The notes beneath the pieces are model-generated. The model had not been told where the DNA came from, searched no databases, and saw only the letters and a list, made by a program, of their open reading frames with translations. A stretch of DNA of 58,839 bases. Source: Cytophagales bacterium (GTDB lineage: Bacteria > Bacteroidota > Bacteroidia > Cytophagales > Cyclobacteriaceae). A program made the position numbers and the translations under genes. Each line of letters opens with the position of its first letter. The first letter of the stretch is position 1. The stretch spans positions 1-58,839 of the forward strand of contig JAKSDO010000025.1 in the NCBI GenBank assembly GCA_022360055.1, in the 5' to 3' direction. Shown here piece after piece: positions 45,990 through 55,059 of the stretch.

Positions 45990-46625
45990 GTGAAGAATAA
46001 CGTATCTATTGGACTTAATGTCGTTTTGTTGATTGCAGTTGTTGTTTTGTATGTTTTGCATTTTAGCGGAAGAGCGGATACCGATGAGCCGGTCGAAGGC
46101 AAAAATACCGAACCGATCGATTTATCTATCGCCTACGTAAATTCCGACTCCTTATTGAAGAATTATGATTTTTTTAAGGATTTGGAGAAAAAGCTGATTG
46201 AAAAGCGGGATAAGCTCAATGCGGAGTATCAAAACAGAGCTGAAGGGTTACAGAAAGAATTCCAGAATTTTCAGACCACCGCCGGAAATATGACCATCAG
46301 CCAGGCCCGGGCAGTAGAAGAAGATTTGAGAAAAAAACAGCAAAATCTATTGATGTACCAAGACCAGCTTGGTCAGCAATTGATGCAGGAAGAAGCTAAA
46401 ATGAATTCGGAGCTTTACGACAAAGTATCTGCCTACCTGCGCGATTACGGGTTGAACAAAGACTTACAAATTGTACTTACCTATACAAAAGGGAGCGGCG
46501 TTTTGTATGCGAACGAAGGCTTGGATATTACTGACCAGGTAATCGTAGGATTAAACGAGACTTACAAGACGGAGCAAAACGGGGATGCATCCACTGCTCA
46601 ATCGGATTCAACAGAAGTTAAATAG
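45990..46625 (+). CDS. OmpH/Skp-family periplasmic chaperone
   Basis: This roughly 211-aa protein has an N-terminal hydrophobic segment (VSIGLNVVLLIAVVVLYVL), followed by IAYVNSDSLLKNYDFFKDLEKKL. A long charged coiled-coil region (about 70-140) forms the arms of the Skp jellyfish fold. Skp holds unfolded outer membrane proteins in the periplasm. The first segment may serve as a membrane anchor rather than a cleaved signal. The GTG at 45990 follows the promoter by about 20 bases. Skp genes are often near bamA; none is here. Confidence 0.85.
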   Translation: MKNNVSIGLNVVLLIAVVVLYVLHFSGRADTDEPVEGKNTEPIDLSIAYVNSDSLLKNYDFFKDLEKKLIEKRDKLNAEYQNRAEGLQKEFQNFQTTAGNMTISQARAVEEDLRKKQQNLLMYQDQLGQQLMQEEAKMNSELYDKVSAYLRDYGLNKDLQIVLTYTKGSGVLYANEGLDITDQVIVGLNETYKTEQNGDASTAQSDSTEVK

Positions 46626-46942
46626 GATTTCGAACCCTGTTTTAACGCCCTGGCAGCGCTCTATCGAGGCTAGTTTGAACGTTTTGCTCGCGTTTCCCTC
46701 GCTCGGATTTCTTCTCAAGACGCTGCATGGTGTTTAGCTCTGAGCGCTTTGGCATACGTATTGTCAAAAACATCGGATGTTTTCGAAAGCATCTCTGTGG
46801 ACCGGATGGTTTTTCTGCCGATTGAAAATTCACGGCTTGTCCTTTTTTTGGCCTGGCAGGTAAAGAAAAAGAACGAAAAAGAAACGGTGTCGAAATCAAA
46901 GATCAAGACACCTCTGGGCCGGAAAATTCACGCCTGACATGA
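46626..46942. other. Intergenic stretch without a clear gene
   Basis: Between Skp and the convergent DegP gene, small open frames exist on both strands (46642-46899 minus; 46749-46937 plus). None has a recognisable domain or promoter. The stretch has biased, charged codons that may be a decayed gene. Confidence 0.4.
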
Positions 46943-48427
46943 CTAGAAATAGTACCTGTAAATCTCTCTTCTACCGCGTTTATTTATTCCTTCCAGGTAA
47001 ACGCGTCCACGGATTTTCGTAAGTATATCGGCCAGCGTTTCAGGGTCCTTAATCGGGACTTTGTTGATGTATGTAATGATAAACCCCTCATCTATTTCCA
47101 TTTGGCTTATCAAGCCGTTTCGCACTTTTATCACACGTACTCCGTGTTCAATATTGAGCAGATTTCTCTCAACCTTCGAAACTTTTTCAAAGTCTGCTCC
47201 AAGTGATTTGAAGGTAAAAATTTCGCGCTCCAGGAGTTCCGTGGTGCCTTCCCTGTTGGTGAGCACCAGGGTATTGTTTATGATCTTTTTGTTGCGTTTA
47301 AACGTAACATTCAGTCGGTCTCCGGGGGAATGATAGCTCAGAACTTCTTCAAATTGGCTTCTGCTATTTATGGCCTCATTGTCTAATTTGAGAATGATAT
47401 CACCTTTGTTGATCCCGATTTTAGAAGCCGCGCCGTCTTCCTCCACATAACTGATAACCACACCGGAGTAGTCATCGGTTCCCAGCTTTTCAGCAATATC
47501 CGAGTCGATATCCAATACGTCCGCCCCGAAAAATGCCTTTTGTACTTCCCCGTATTTGATTATGTCGTCCGCAACTTTTTTTACAATGTCGGATGGTACT
47601 GCAAACCCATATCCCGCATAGGATCCGGTTTTAGACAAAATGGCAGTATTTATGCCAATTAATTCACCTTCAAGATTCACAAGTGCTCCTCCACTGTTCC
47701 CGGGATTAATGGCGGCATCCGTTTGAATAAATGATTCAATCGGAAATATTGATTTCATTATATTCAGTTCTCTTCCTTTTGCGCTTACAATACCGGCAGT
47801 TACTGTGGAAGTGAGATTGAAAGGATTACCAACCGCTAATACCCATTCCCCTACTTCCACATTTCTTGAACTCCCAATTCTAATTTCGGGGAGCCGGCCG
47901 GAGGACACCTTCAGAACTGCCAGGTCCGTAGAGGCATCGGCACCAACCAGGGCCGCTTCATATTCTTTTTTTCCAATGATAACTTCAATTCGATCTGCAT
48001 CATTCACGACGTGGTTGTTTGTAATAATATAGCCGTCTTTGCGATATATGACTCCGGAACCTGTACTGATTGACCGTTGTCCTGCTCCTTCTCCGAAAAA
48101 CCAATCCATCCATGTGCTTCTGTACCTGTTTTGAGAAATGGTTTTGATAAAGACAACACTTTTGGTGGAGGATTTGGAAGCAAGAGTGAAATCGGCGGGC
48201 CTCAACATCTGAGAAGCTCTGTTGGATTCGGTATAGGGGACATCTTCAACATCATTTGCTGGACCAGCAACAGCATTGGTAATACTGTTTCTATCTAGGA
48301 AGTCGTCGTTTGAAACAGGTATTCCTTCAACTGCGTCAATATTACGGGACAAATGATTCTCATAAAGCCAGGCACCGCCTATTCCGGATATAATTCCAAC
48401 TACAACGATCAAAAAAACCTTTTTCAT
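46943..48427 (-). CDS. DegP/HtrA-type periplasmic serine protease
   Basis: This 494-aa protein is a Do-like protease with an N-terminal signal/anchor (MKKVFLIVVVGIISGIGGAWLY). The trypsin-fold catalytic triad is His in IITNNHVVNDADR, Asp in DASTDLAVLKV, and Ser in PGNSGGAL. Two C-terminal PDZ domains follow (first around KAFFGADVLDI to LTNREG, second ending the chain). It degrades or refolds misfolded envelope proteins. The open frame reaches 48592, but the added residues lack signal-peptide logic. The ATG at 48427 gives a normal HtrA start. Confidence 0.93.
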   Translation of the reverse strand: MKKVFLIVVVGIISGIGGAWLYENHLSRNIDAVEGIPVSNDDFLDRNSITNAVAGPANDVEDVPYTESNRASQMLRPADFTLASKSSTKSVVFIKTISQNRYRSTWMDWFFGEGAGQRSISTGSGVIYRKDGYIITNNHVVNDADRIEVIIGKKEYEAALVGADASTDLAVLKVSSGRLPEIRIGSSRNVEVGEWVLAVGNPFNLTSTVTAGIVSAKGRELNIMKSIFPIESFIQTDAAINPGNSGGALVNLEGELIGINTAILSKTGSYAGYGFAVPSDIVKKVADDIIKYGEVQKAFFGADVLDIDSDIAEKLGTDDYSGVVISYVEEDGAASKIGINKGDIILKLDNEAINSRSQFEEVLSYHSPGDRLNVTFKRNKKIINNTLVLTNREGTTELLEREIFTFKSLGADFEKVSKVERNLLNIEHGVRVIKVRNGLISQMEIDEGFIITYINKVPIKDPETLADILTKIRGRVYLEGINKRGRREIYRYYF

Positions 48428-48538
48428 GATGGATGAAATTTTGTCAGTATTAATTGCATACATGAAGAGTTCAAAAATTATGCAAAAGTTAAAATAATCG
48501 TGAAGTAAAATATCGATGACATTGTAGGATTTAATTTT

Positions 48539-48546
48539 TACCTTTG
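48539..48546 (+). promoter_or_regulatory. -7 element (TACCTTTG) of the GH3-like gene
   Basis: TACCTTTGCGGCC, a perfect TAnnTTTG match, lies only 7 bases before the ATG at 48553. It makes the TTG at 48544 impossible and implies a nearly leaderless mRNA. Confidence 0.6.
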
Positions 48547-48552
48547 CGGCCA

Positions 48553-50049
48553 ATGGGAATAAGATCAGTATTAAGCAAGCCTTTTGCAGCATACATTGTA
48601 AAGAAGCAGCGCGGATGGTCTCTGAATCCGGGAAAGACCCAACAAAAAGTTTTTCGTGATATCATATCCAAAGCGGAAAATACCGCATTTGGTGTCGACC
48701 ACGATTTTGCATCTATCAGATCTCACAAGGATTTTGTGAAGCGTGTTCCGATCAGAGACTATGAGGCGCTATCGCCCTATGTAAAGAAGATTCTGGCCGG
48801 AGGGAAAGATATCCTTTGGCCCGGAAAGCCGGCATATTTTGCAAAGACTTCGGGGACTACTTCCGGGACAAAATATATTCCGATAACAAAAGATTCAATT
48901 CCGAATCATATAAATAGCGCCCGCAATGCAATACTCAGCTATATCCATGAAACCGGGAAGGCTCAGTTTATCGATGGGAAGCTGATCTTTTTATCGGGGA
49001 GTCCGGTTCTTGACAAAAAAGCGGGCATACACACGGGCAGACTATCAGGTATCGTAAATCACCATGTCCCGGGTTACCTTCGATCCAATCAAATGCCCAG
49101 TTATGAAACCAACTGTGTTGATGATTGGGAGCAGAAGCTGGAAAGGATCATAGATGAAACCATTGATAAAAAAATGTCGTTGATTTCCGGTATACCTCCC
49201 TGGGTTCAGATGTATTTCGATCGCATCATTGAGCGGACCGGAACACCGATTAAGGATGTCTTTCCGGAGTTTTCGCTGTTTATCTATGGAGGTGTAAATT
49301 TTGAGCCTTATCGCACCAGATTGTTTGAATCGATTGGAAAGAAGATCGACTCCATAGAAACTTATCCGGCATCCGAGGGCTTCATTGCATATCAGGATTC
49401 TCAGGAAGAAGAGGGCTTGCTGGTACTGCTTGATTCCGGAATATTTTTCGAATTTGTTCCGGCGGATGAATACTTTAATGAAAACCCTGCGAGGCTAACC
49501 ATCGAGGAGGTGGAAACAGGTGTTAATTATGCGGTAATCATGAACAGCAATGCGGGGCTTTGGGGATATTCAATAGGGGATACCGTAAAATTCGTGGACA
49601 AAAAACCATATCGGGTGGTTGTCACCGGCCGGATAAAACACTTTATCTCGGCCTTCGGGGAACATGTGATTGGCGAGGAAGTTGAAAAAGCAATGAAACA
49701 CGCAACGGAAAAATTTACCGAAGTAGAGACCGTCGAGTTTACGGTTGCTCCTCAGGTGACTCCGGAAGAAGGCCTGCCCCTGCATGAATGGTATGTGGAG
49801 TTTTCAAAACCTCCGGCAGATCAGAACAAGTTTGAAAGAGAAATCGACCGGAAGTTGCGGGAGCTAAACTCCTATTACGAAGATTTAATCGCAGGAAAAA
49901 TATTAAGACCCTTAAAAATAATTCCTCTTCGGAAAGATGCGTTTAGAAACTATATGAAATCAAAGGGAAAGCTTGGAGGGCAAAACAAGGTCCCCAGGCT
50001 ATCAAATGATCGACAAATCGCAGACGAACTTAGAACATATCGATTATAA
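48553..50049 (+). CDS. GH3 (auxin-responsive)-family acyl-adenylate/amidosynthetase-like protein
   Basis: This roughly 498-aa protein belongs to the GH3 fold of the ANL adenylating superfamily. The ATP loop is KTSGTTSGTKYIPIT; later come SLFIYGGVNFEPYR, YPASEGFIAYQ and VTGRIKHFISAFGEHV. Plant GH3 proteins join amino acids to acyl acids. The bacterial relatives are found in many Bacteroidota with no known substrate. It is upstream of dxr and rseP, a stable neighbourhood, but no functional link is known. Its ATG at 48553 sits just after the promoter. Confidence 0.85.
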   Translation: MGIRSVLSKPFAAYIVKKQRGWSLNPGKTQQKVFRDIISKAENTAFGVDHDFASIRSHKDFVKRVPIRDYEALSPYVKKILAGGKDILWPGKPAYFAKTSGTTSGTKYIPITKDSIPNHINSARNAILSYIHETGKAQFIDGKLIFLSGSPVLDKKAGIHTGRLSGIVNHHVPGYLRSNQMPSYETNCVDDWEQKLERIIDETIDKKMSLISGIPPWVQMYFDRIIERTGTPIKDVFPEFSLFIYGGVNFEPYRTRLFESIGKKIDSIETYPASEGFIAYQDSQEEEGLLVLLDSGIFFEFVPADEYFNENPARLTIEEVETGVNYAVIMNSNAGLWGYSIGDTVKFVDKKPYRVVVTGRIKHFISAFGEHVIGEEVEKAMKHATEKFTEVETVEFTVAPQVTPEEGLPLHEWYVEFSKPPADQNKFEREIDRKLRELNSYYEDLIAGKILRPLKIIPLRKDAFRNYMKSKGKLGGQNKVPRLSNDRQIADELRTYRL

Positions 50050-50058
50050 TCTTTAATT

Positions 50059-51249
50059 TTGCCGGCTGATTTTGAACATCACAATACACTGAGTAGAGAC
50101 AAGAAACATATTGCCATTTTAGGGAGTACCGGTTCGATTGGCGCACAGGCACTTGAAGTTATTTCCAAAAATCAGGATTCCTTTGAGGTAGAGGTGCTTA
50201 CAGCGAATAAAAATGCGGATTTACTTATAAGGCAGGCAAAAAAATACAAGCCAAATGCCGTTGTAATTGCCGATGAAAAATGGTATAAACAAGTTTTTGA
50301 AGCACTTGATCGGCTGGATATAAAAGTGTATGCCGGAGAAAATGCATTGATATCCATTGTTGAGATGGAAAGCATAGATATCGTGCTTACTGCATTGGTC
50401 GGCTATGCCGGGCTCAGGCCGACGATCCGGGCAATCGAGCATGGAAAACAGATTGCCCTGGCAAATAAAGAGACGTTGGTGATCGCAGGAGATTTGATTA
50501 CCCGCCTGGCAAGGGAAAAAGGAGTGAATATATATCCGGTCGACTCCGAGCATTCGGCAATCTTTCAGTGCCTTGTTGGCGATTTTGACAATCGAATCGA
50601 AAAAATTATCTTGACGGCATCAGGTGGACCGTTCAGAGGTAAAAGGCGAGCGGAATTGCTGAGTGTGACTGCAGATCAGGCACTTAAACATCCCAATTGG
50701 AATATGGGAGCTAAAATTACGATTGATTCGGCAACCATGATGAATAAAGGCCTTGAGGTGATCGAAGCAAAGTGGCTGTTCGGATTGCGAAAAGATCAGA
50801 TTGAAGTTGTCGTTCACCCTCAATCCATCGTTCATTCCATGGTGCAGTTTGAAGACGGATCCATAAAAGCACAATTAGGTTTGCCGGATATGCGTTTGCC
50901 AATCCAATATGCTTTAGCCTATCCAAAGCGGTTGCAATCCGATTTTCCGAGATTCAGTTTTACGGACTACCCTGAGCTCACTTTCGAAAAGCCGGACTTG
51001 GATACGTTCAGGAATTTGGCGTTGGCCTATCTTGCACTTGAGAGGGGAGGTAATTTGCCGTGTATCTTGAATGCGGCGAATGAGATTGCAGTCGACGCTT
51101 TTTTACAAAACAAATTAGGTTTTTTGGATATTTCAGTTGTGATTGAGAGATGTTGCGAAGCACTGGAATTCCTGCCAAATCCATCATTCGAAGATTACGT
51201 ATGTACGGATAGCGAAACTAGAATAAAAGCAAAAGAATTAATAAAATAA
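50059..51249 (+). CDS. dxr: 1-Deoxy-D-xylulose-5-phosphate reductoisomerase
   Basis: This 396-aa enzyme turns DXP to MEP with NADPH, the second step of the MEP isoprenoid pathway. Motifs are ILGSTGSIGAQAL (NADPH), ANKETLVIAG, YPVDSEHSAIFQ, TASGGPFRG and MMNKGLEVIEAKWLF (metal and DXP). No ATG occurs before the conserved core. The frame opens right after the GH3 stop (same frame, TAA at 50047-50049), and the first start-like codon is TTG at 50059. A CTG at about 50089 is an alternative. TTG initiation with translational coupling to GH3 is the best reading. Confidence 0.93.
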   Translation: MPADFEHHNTLSRDKKHIAILGSTGSIGAQALEVISKNQDSFEVEVLTANKNADLLIRQAKKYKPNAVVIADEKWYKQVFEALDRLDIKVYAGENALISIVEMESIDIVLTALVGYAGLRPTIRAIEHGKQIALANKETLVIAGDLITRLAREKGVNIYPVDSEHSAIFQCLVGDFDNRIEKIILTASGGPFRGKRRAELLSVTADQALKHPNWNMGAKITIDSATMMNKGLEVIEAKWLFGLRKDQIEVVVHPQSIVHSMVQFEDGSIKAQLGLPDMRLPIQYALAYPKRLQSDFPRFSFTDYPELTFEKPDLDTFRNLALAYLALERGGNLPCILNAANEIAVDAFLQNKLGFLDISVVIERCCEALEFLPNPSFEDYVCTDSETRIKAKELIK

Positions 51250-52599
51250 ATGGAAAACACATTAGATATCGTTGTAATGGTCGGGCAGCTCATACTGGCC
51301 TTGTCTATTCTGGTAGGCGTCCATGAAGCGGGACACCTCTTAGCTGCAAAATTATTTGGTATGAGGGTGGAACAATTTTCCATCGGTTTTCCGCCAAAGG
51401 TTTTTGGATTTAAATTCAGAGACACGGTCTATTCGATCGGTGCTATTCCTCTTGGCGGATTTGTTAAAATATCAGGTATGATCGACGAATCCCTGGATAC
51501 CAAGACGCTGGAGGAAGAGCCTAAGCCCTGGGAATTTAGATCCAAACCTGCCTGGCAGCGACTTATCGTTATGCTTGGAGGCATCATTGTAAATGTGATT
51601 ACAGGAATTCTTATTTTCATTTTCCTCACTTATAGTTTGGGCGAAAGTTACTATTCGATTGAAGAAGTCAATAAAAAAGGCATCGTGCCGGGCCCCATTG
51701 GTAAGGAGTTAGGATTTGAGCTTGGGGATAAAATAATTGCCATTAATGGAGCGTCATTCGAGAAGTTTTCGGATGTGCGCGATCCCAATCGTTTGTTGGA
51801 AAGCAATGCTTACTATACCGTGCTCCGAGGAGATGAAAAAATAGACATTCCGATTCCTTCCAATTTCATTGAAAACTTTTCCAGGCAAGATTCCGACGAT
51901 TTATTTATTGAACCGATCAAAAAATTTATGGTCGGCCCGCTTACAAAAGGGAGAGGGGCGGAAAAGGCCGGCATGAAACCCGGAGACCGCATTGTGAAGA
52001 TTAATGGGGTGGAAGTGCCATATTATCACGAATTTAAAGCAGAACTTGTAAAACTTGCAGGTCAGACGGTTCTCCTGGACATTAGCAGACCGACAGATGA
52101 GGAGATGACTCAATTTTCAGACGTCCGGTTAAACGTAGAAGTCGGCGAGGATTCTAAGATAGGTTTTGGTGTGATCGAACTGCTCGAGGCAACGCGCACT
52201 AAATATACCTTTATGGAATCAATTCCAAAAGGAACGGCCAAGGCCTTCAGTGTGGTATGGGTAAATATAAAGGCATTCGGAAAAATGTTCCAGGGGGAGC
52301 TATCTCCGACAAAATCGCTTCGCGGACCGCTTGGGATCATGAAGACGTTCGGTGTTACCTGGGATTGGATCCGGTTCTGGACTTTGACCGGGCTGATTTC
52401 CATGGTATTGGCATTTATGAATTTATTGCCCATACCGGCATTGGACGGCGGTCACGTGGTGTTCCTGGTCTATGAAATTGTTTCCGGCAGGAAACCTTCG
52501 GATAAATTCCTGGAAAATGCCCAGAAAGTGGGGATGGTGCTGCTTTTGGGATTGATGGTGTTTGTGTTCTTCAATGATATAATTCAGGAATTCTTTTAG
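51250..52599 (+). CDS. rseP: RseP-type site-2 protease (RIP metalloprotease)
   Basis: This 449-aa intramembrane zinc protease has zinc ligands in the first span, LVGVHEAGHLLAAK, and the third ligand in NLLPIPALDGGHV. Between them are two PDZ-like domains (GPIGKELGFELGDKIIAING and AEKAGMKPGDRIVKINGVEV). In E. coli it completes cleavage of anti-sigma RseA to release sigma-E. The ATG directly follows the dxr stop with no spacer (51249/51250). dxr and rseP neighbour each other in many bacteria. Confidence 0.94.
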   Translation: MENTLDIVVMVGQLILALSILVGVHEAGHLLAAKLFGMRVEQFSIGFPPKVFGFKFRDTVYSIGAIPLGGFVKISGMIDESLDTKTLEEEPKPWEFRSKPAWQRLIVMLGGIIVNVITGILIFIFLTYSLGESYYSIEEVNKKGIVPGPIGKELGFELGDKIIAINGASFEKFSDVRDPNRLLESNAYYTVLRGDEKIDIPIPSNFIENFSRQDSDDLFIEPIKKFMVGPLTKGRGAEKAGMKPGDRIVKINGVEVPYYHEFKAELVKLAGQTVLLDISRPTDEEMTQFSDVRLNVEVGEDSKIGFGVIELLEATRTKYTFMESIPKGTAKAFSVVWVNIKAFGKMFQGELSPTKSLRGPLGIMKTFGVTWDWIRFWTLTGLISMVLAFMNLLPIPALDGGHVVFLVYEIVSGRKPSDKFLENAQKVGMVLLLGLMVFVFFNDIIQEFF

Positions 52600-52861
52600 C
52601 GTATAGATTAGATAGCGCGTAGCAAAATTGTTTCGGGTGTGTGGCGGATGGCGGTCCATACGATCCGCGTAACCTGAGAAATTCACATTTTTTTCTGCCC
52701 GGGTGTACAGGCCTGGCGCGGCAGATAGACGCCTTGCTGGCCGATGATTCCCTGCAGTTCAATGGCTCAGCGATGATCTCGAACCCGTTTTACAAAATTC
52801 CCCCGAATAAATCGGCCAATTTAATGTTGCTTTGATGGACCATGCCCGGGATTCCGGAAGA

Positions 52862-54889
52862 TTACCATTCGTCTTCCTCCTTTTCCATTTCTTGTCTCAT
52901 CTGTTTCAATTCTTCCTGTGAAGGTCGGTATAACTCAAATTCCACGCGTCGGTTAAGGGCTTTATCCGCTTCGGTTTTTTCCTCGACAATTGGCTGTGAG
53001 CTGCCATAGCCAAACGTTTCTATTCGGGCGGCAGATATATTGCCAAAATAAATGATGTACTCAGAAATGGCCTTTGCTCGGTCATTTGACAGATCCATGT
53101 TGAAGTCATAACCCCCGTCCGAATCCGTATGACCCGAAATTTTTAATTTGAAATCGGGATTGTCGAGCAGGAAGTCTGAAAGTTTGTCAAGATCGGTATA
53201 CATGCTGGTTTTTAATTCTGCCGATCCATTATCAAATTCAATAGATTCAAATTTTAATCGACTCTTAATCGACTCGGTTACCATATTCAATTCCATATCG
53301 CCGTCTAAAAAGAATATTTCTTCGACTCTGAAAAACTCATCTCCTTGGATTACAAGCAGATATTGTTTGTTGTTGATCAACTTAAAATCGAATTTCCCCT
53401 GCTTGCTTAAATATTGGGGTGCAACCTCGATTCCGGTCTCCAGATCAATAATGGATACGATCCCTCGCTCGAACGGATCACCGGTATTGGAATCCAGTAA
53501 GGAGCCATAAAACCTGGTCGTAGCCAAAGGTTGGGCTTCCATTGGTAATGGAAAAGAATACAAATCCAGGTTGTCCAAATCGTTTTCGATTGATCGGGCA
53601 TAGAACAGGTCCTTGCTTTTGGAATCGATTGTAAAATAAAATTCGCTGCCTTCGCCATTAATCAACGGACCGATATTATCGGCCTCCTGCCAACTTCCGT
53701 TAATTCTGGCAGACTTGTAAATATCAAATTCCCCGAAATTCAGGACATAGCCATTGGAGCTAAAATACAGGATTTGATGTGAAGGATGAATAAACGGACT
53801 CACTTCACTATTTCTGCTGTTAATTATAGGTCCCAGATTTTGGGCGGGCAGCCAGTTGCCTTTTTCGTCCTTAGAAGTAAAATAGATATCGGCCATTCCA
53901 AATCCTCCGATCCGGTCCGATGAGAAATATAATGTATCATCATTATGACTTAAGGACGGATGAGAATCCCACGCCCGGCTGTTTACGTTTACACCGAGAT
54001 TTTCAGCCCTTGACCAACTGCTATCCGGTTGCAGATGAGTTACGTACAGGTCACAGTTCCCATATGATCCGGGGGCATCGCAACGCGCAAAATAAAGTGT
54101 TTTCCCATCTTTACCGAGGCAGACGGACCCTTCGTTATAGATCGTGTTGAGCTCGGTGATCGGCTGAGCATAATCCCATTGATTGTATTCTGTAGTGCTG
54201 AAATATATATCCTCATTTTGCTTTGTGTCCAATCCGCCCGGAACTATATTTCGTTTTGATGTGAAAATGAGTGTTTTGCCATCAATAGCCAATGACGGGC
54301 CGTAATCCGAATATTCCGAATTTATGAAGTGTCCCATATTAATTTGCCAGCCTCTGGGAGGAGCCAGCGTATCGACATTTCTTCGATAATCAATCAGTTC
54401 ATAATAATAGTCGATCGGGACATATTTCTGAAGTTCGCTTTTGCTGATCGAATCGTAATAGATCTCCAGCTTTTCAAGCTTAATGTCTTCCCTGTGGTGT
54501 TTTAAGACAAGCCTGTAAAGCATCTTTGCGTTTTTCTCATCTCCGTACAATTCCGTAAGTTTTGCGTATCTCCAGAGAAGCTGTGTGTCTTTGTAAAAAT
54601 TCTGGATTCCGAAGTTGGCGATATAATTTCCCAACTCGTAAAACAAAGCTTCCCAATCTTTTGCCGATTCTTTGATTTCGATGGACTTTAATTCTTTTTC
54701 ATTATAGTAATACGGGATCTTATTGATGTTTTTGAACTTAAATATCTCGTTTGTCGTTGACGGCTCAAATTTTTCCCGGACGGGCTTTTTGTTTCTTCTG
54801 GATTTTTTTGATTTTTTTTGACAGATACCTTGAATATCGATCAGCAAGACCAAAAGAACTGTAAATAGGAAAAGTCTTTCCAGATTCAT
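52862..54889 (-). CDS. PD40/OmpA-family peptidoglycan-linked envelope protein
   Basis: This 675-aa exported protein has a signal peptide, then a basic stretch (KKSKKSRRNKKP) and a helical TPR-like region (about 50-150). WD40-like PD40 propeller repeats follow (motifs such as DGKTLIFTSKRN, DGKTLYFARCD, HNDDTLYFSSDRIGGFGMADIY, about 185-430), then a small beta-sandwich (about 450-530). The C-terminal OmpA domain binds peptidoglycan: IEFDNGSAELKT, LKISGHTDSDGG, NMDLSNDRAKAISEYI. Such proteins link the outer membrane or type IX secretion parts to the wall. It is divergent from lon. Confidence 0.9.
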   Translation of the reverse strand: MNLERLFLFTVLLVLLIDIQGICQKKSKKSRRNKKPVREKFEPSTTNEIFKFKNINKIPYYYNEKELKSIEIKESAKDWEALFYELGNYIANFGIQNFYKDTQLLWRYAKLTELYGDEKNAKMLYRLVLKHHREDIKLEKLEIYYDSISKSELQKYVPIDYYYELIDYRRNVDTLAPPRGWQINMGHFINSEYSDYGPSLAIDGKTLIFTSKRNIVPGGLDTKQNEDIYFSTTEYNQWDYAQPITELNTIYNEGSVCLGKDGKTLYFARCDAPGSYGNCDLYVTHLQPDSSWSRAENLGVNVNSRAWDSHPSLSHNDDTLYFSSDRIGGFGMADIYFTSKDEKGNWLPAQNLGPIINSRNSEVSPFIHPSHQILYFSSNGYVLNFGEFDIYKSARINGSWQEADNIGPLINGEGSEFYFTIDSKSKDLFYARSIENDLDNLDLYSFPLPMEAQPLATTRFYGSLLDSNTGDPFERGIVSIIDLETGIEVAPQYLSKQGKFDFKLINNKQYLLVIQGDEFFRVEEIFFLDGDMELNMVTESIKSRLKFESIEFDNGSAELKTSMYTDLDKLSDFLLDNPDFKLKISGHTDSDGGYDFNMDLSNDRAKAISEYIIYFGNISAARIETFGYGSSQPIVEEKTEADKALNRRVEFELYRPSQEELKQMRQEMEKEEDEW

Positions 54890-55059
54890 TGGAAAAATAA
54901 AAAATAATTAGGATCGGGATTTATTGAGCTAAATATGTCATAATTTTATTTTTTAACCAAATTCCGTTCAATAGTATGTTTTTGGCATAAGTATTGACCC
55001 ACTAGTATATCTTTATTAGATAAGAGAAAATAGTGTCATTTTGGCAGGAAGACTTACAT

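Noticed and set aside
46642-46937. Overlapping small ORFs on both strands between Skp and DegP
   Set aside because: No domain, no promoter element and biased composition; probably chance or a decayed gene.
50054-50061. TAATTTTG as a promoter for dxr
   Set aside because: It overlaps the only likely start codon (TTG at 50059), so it cannot drive this reading frame; dxr is probably read from the GH3 promoter.
52641-52835. 64-aa ORF after rseP
   Set aside because: No recognisable content; the 262-base gap shows no promoter element.
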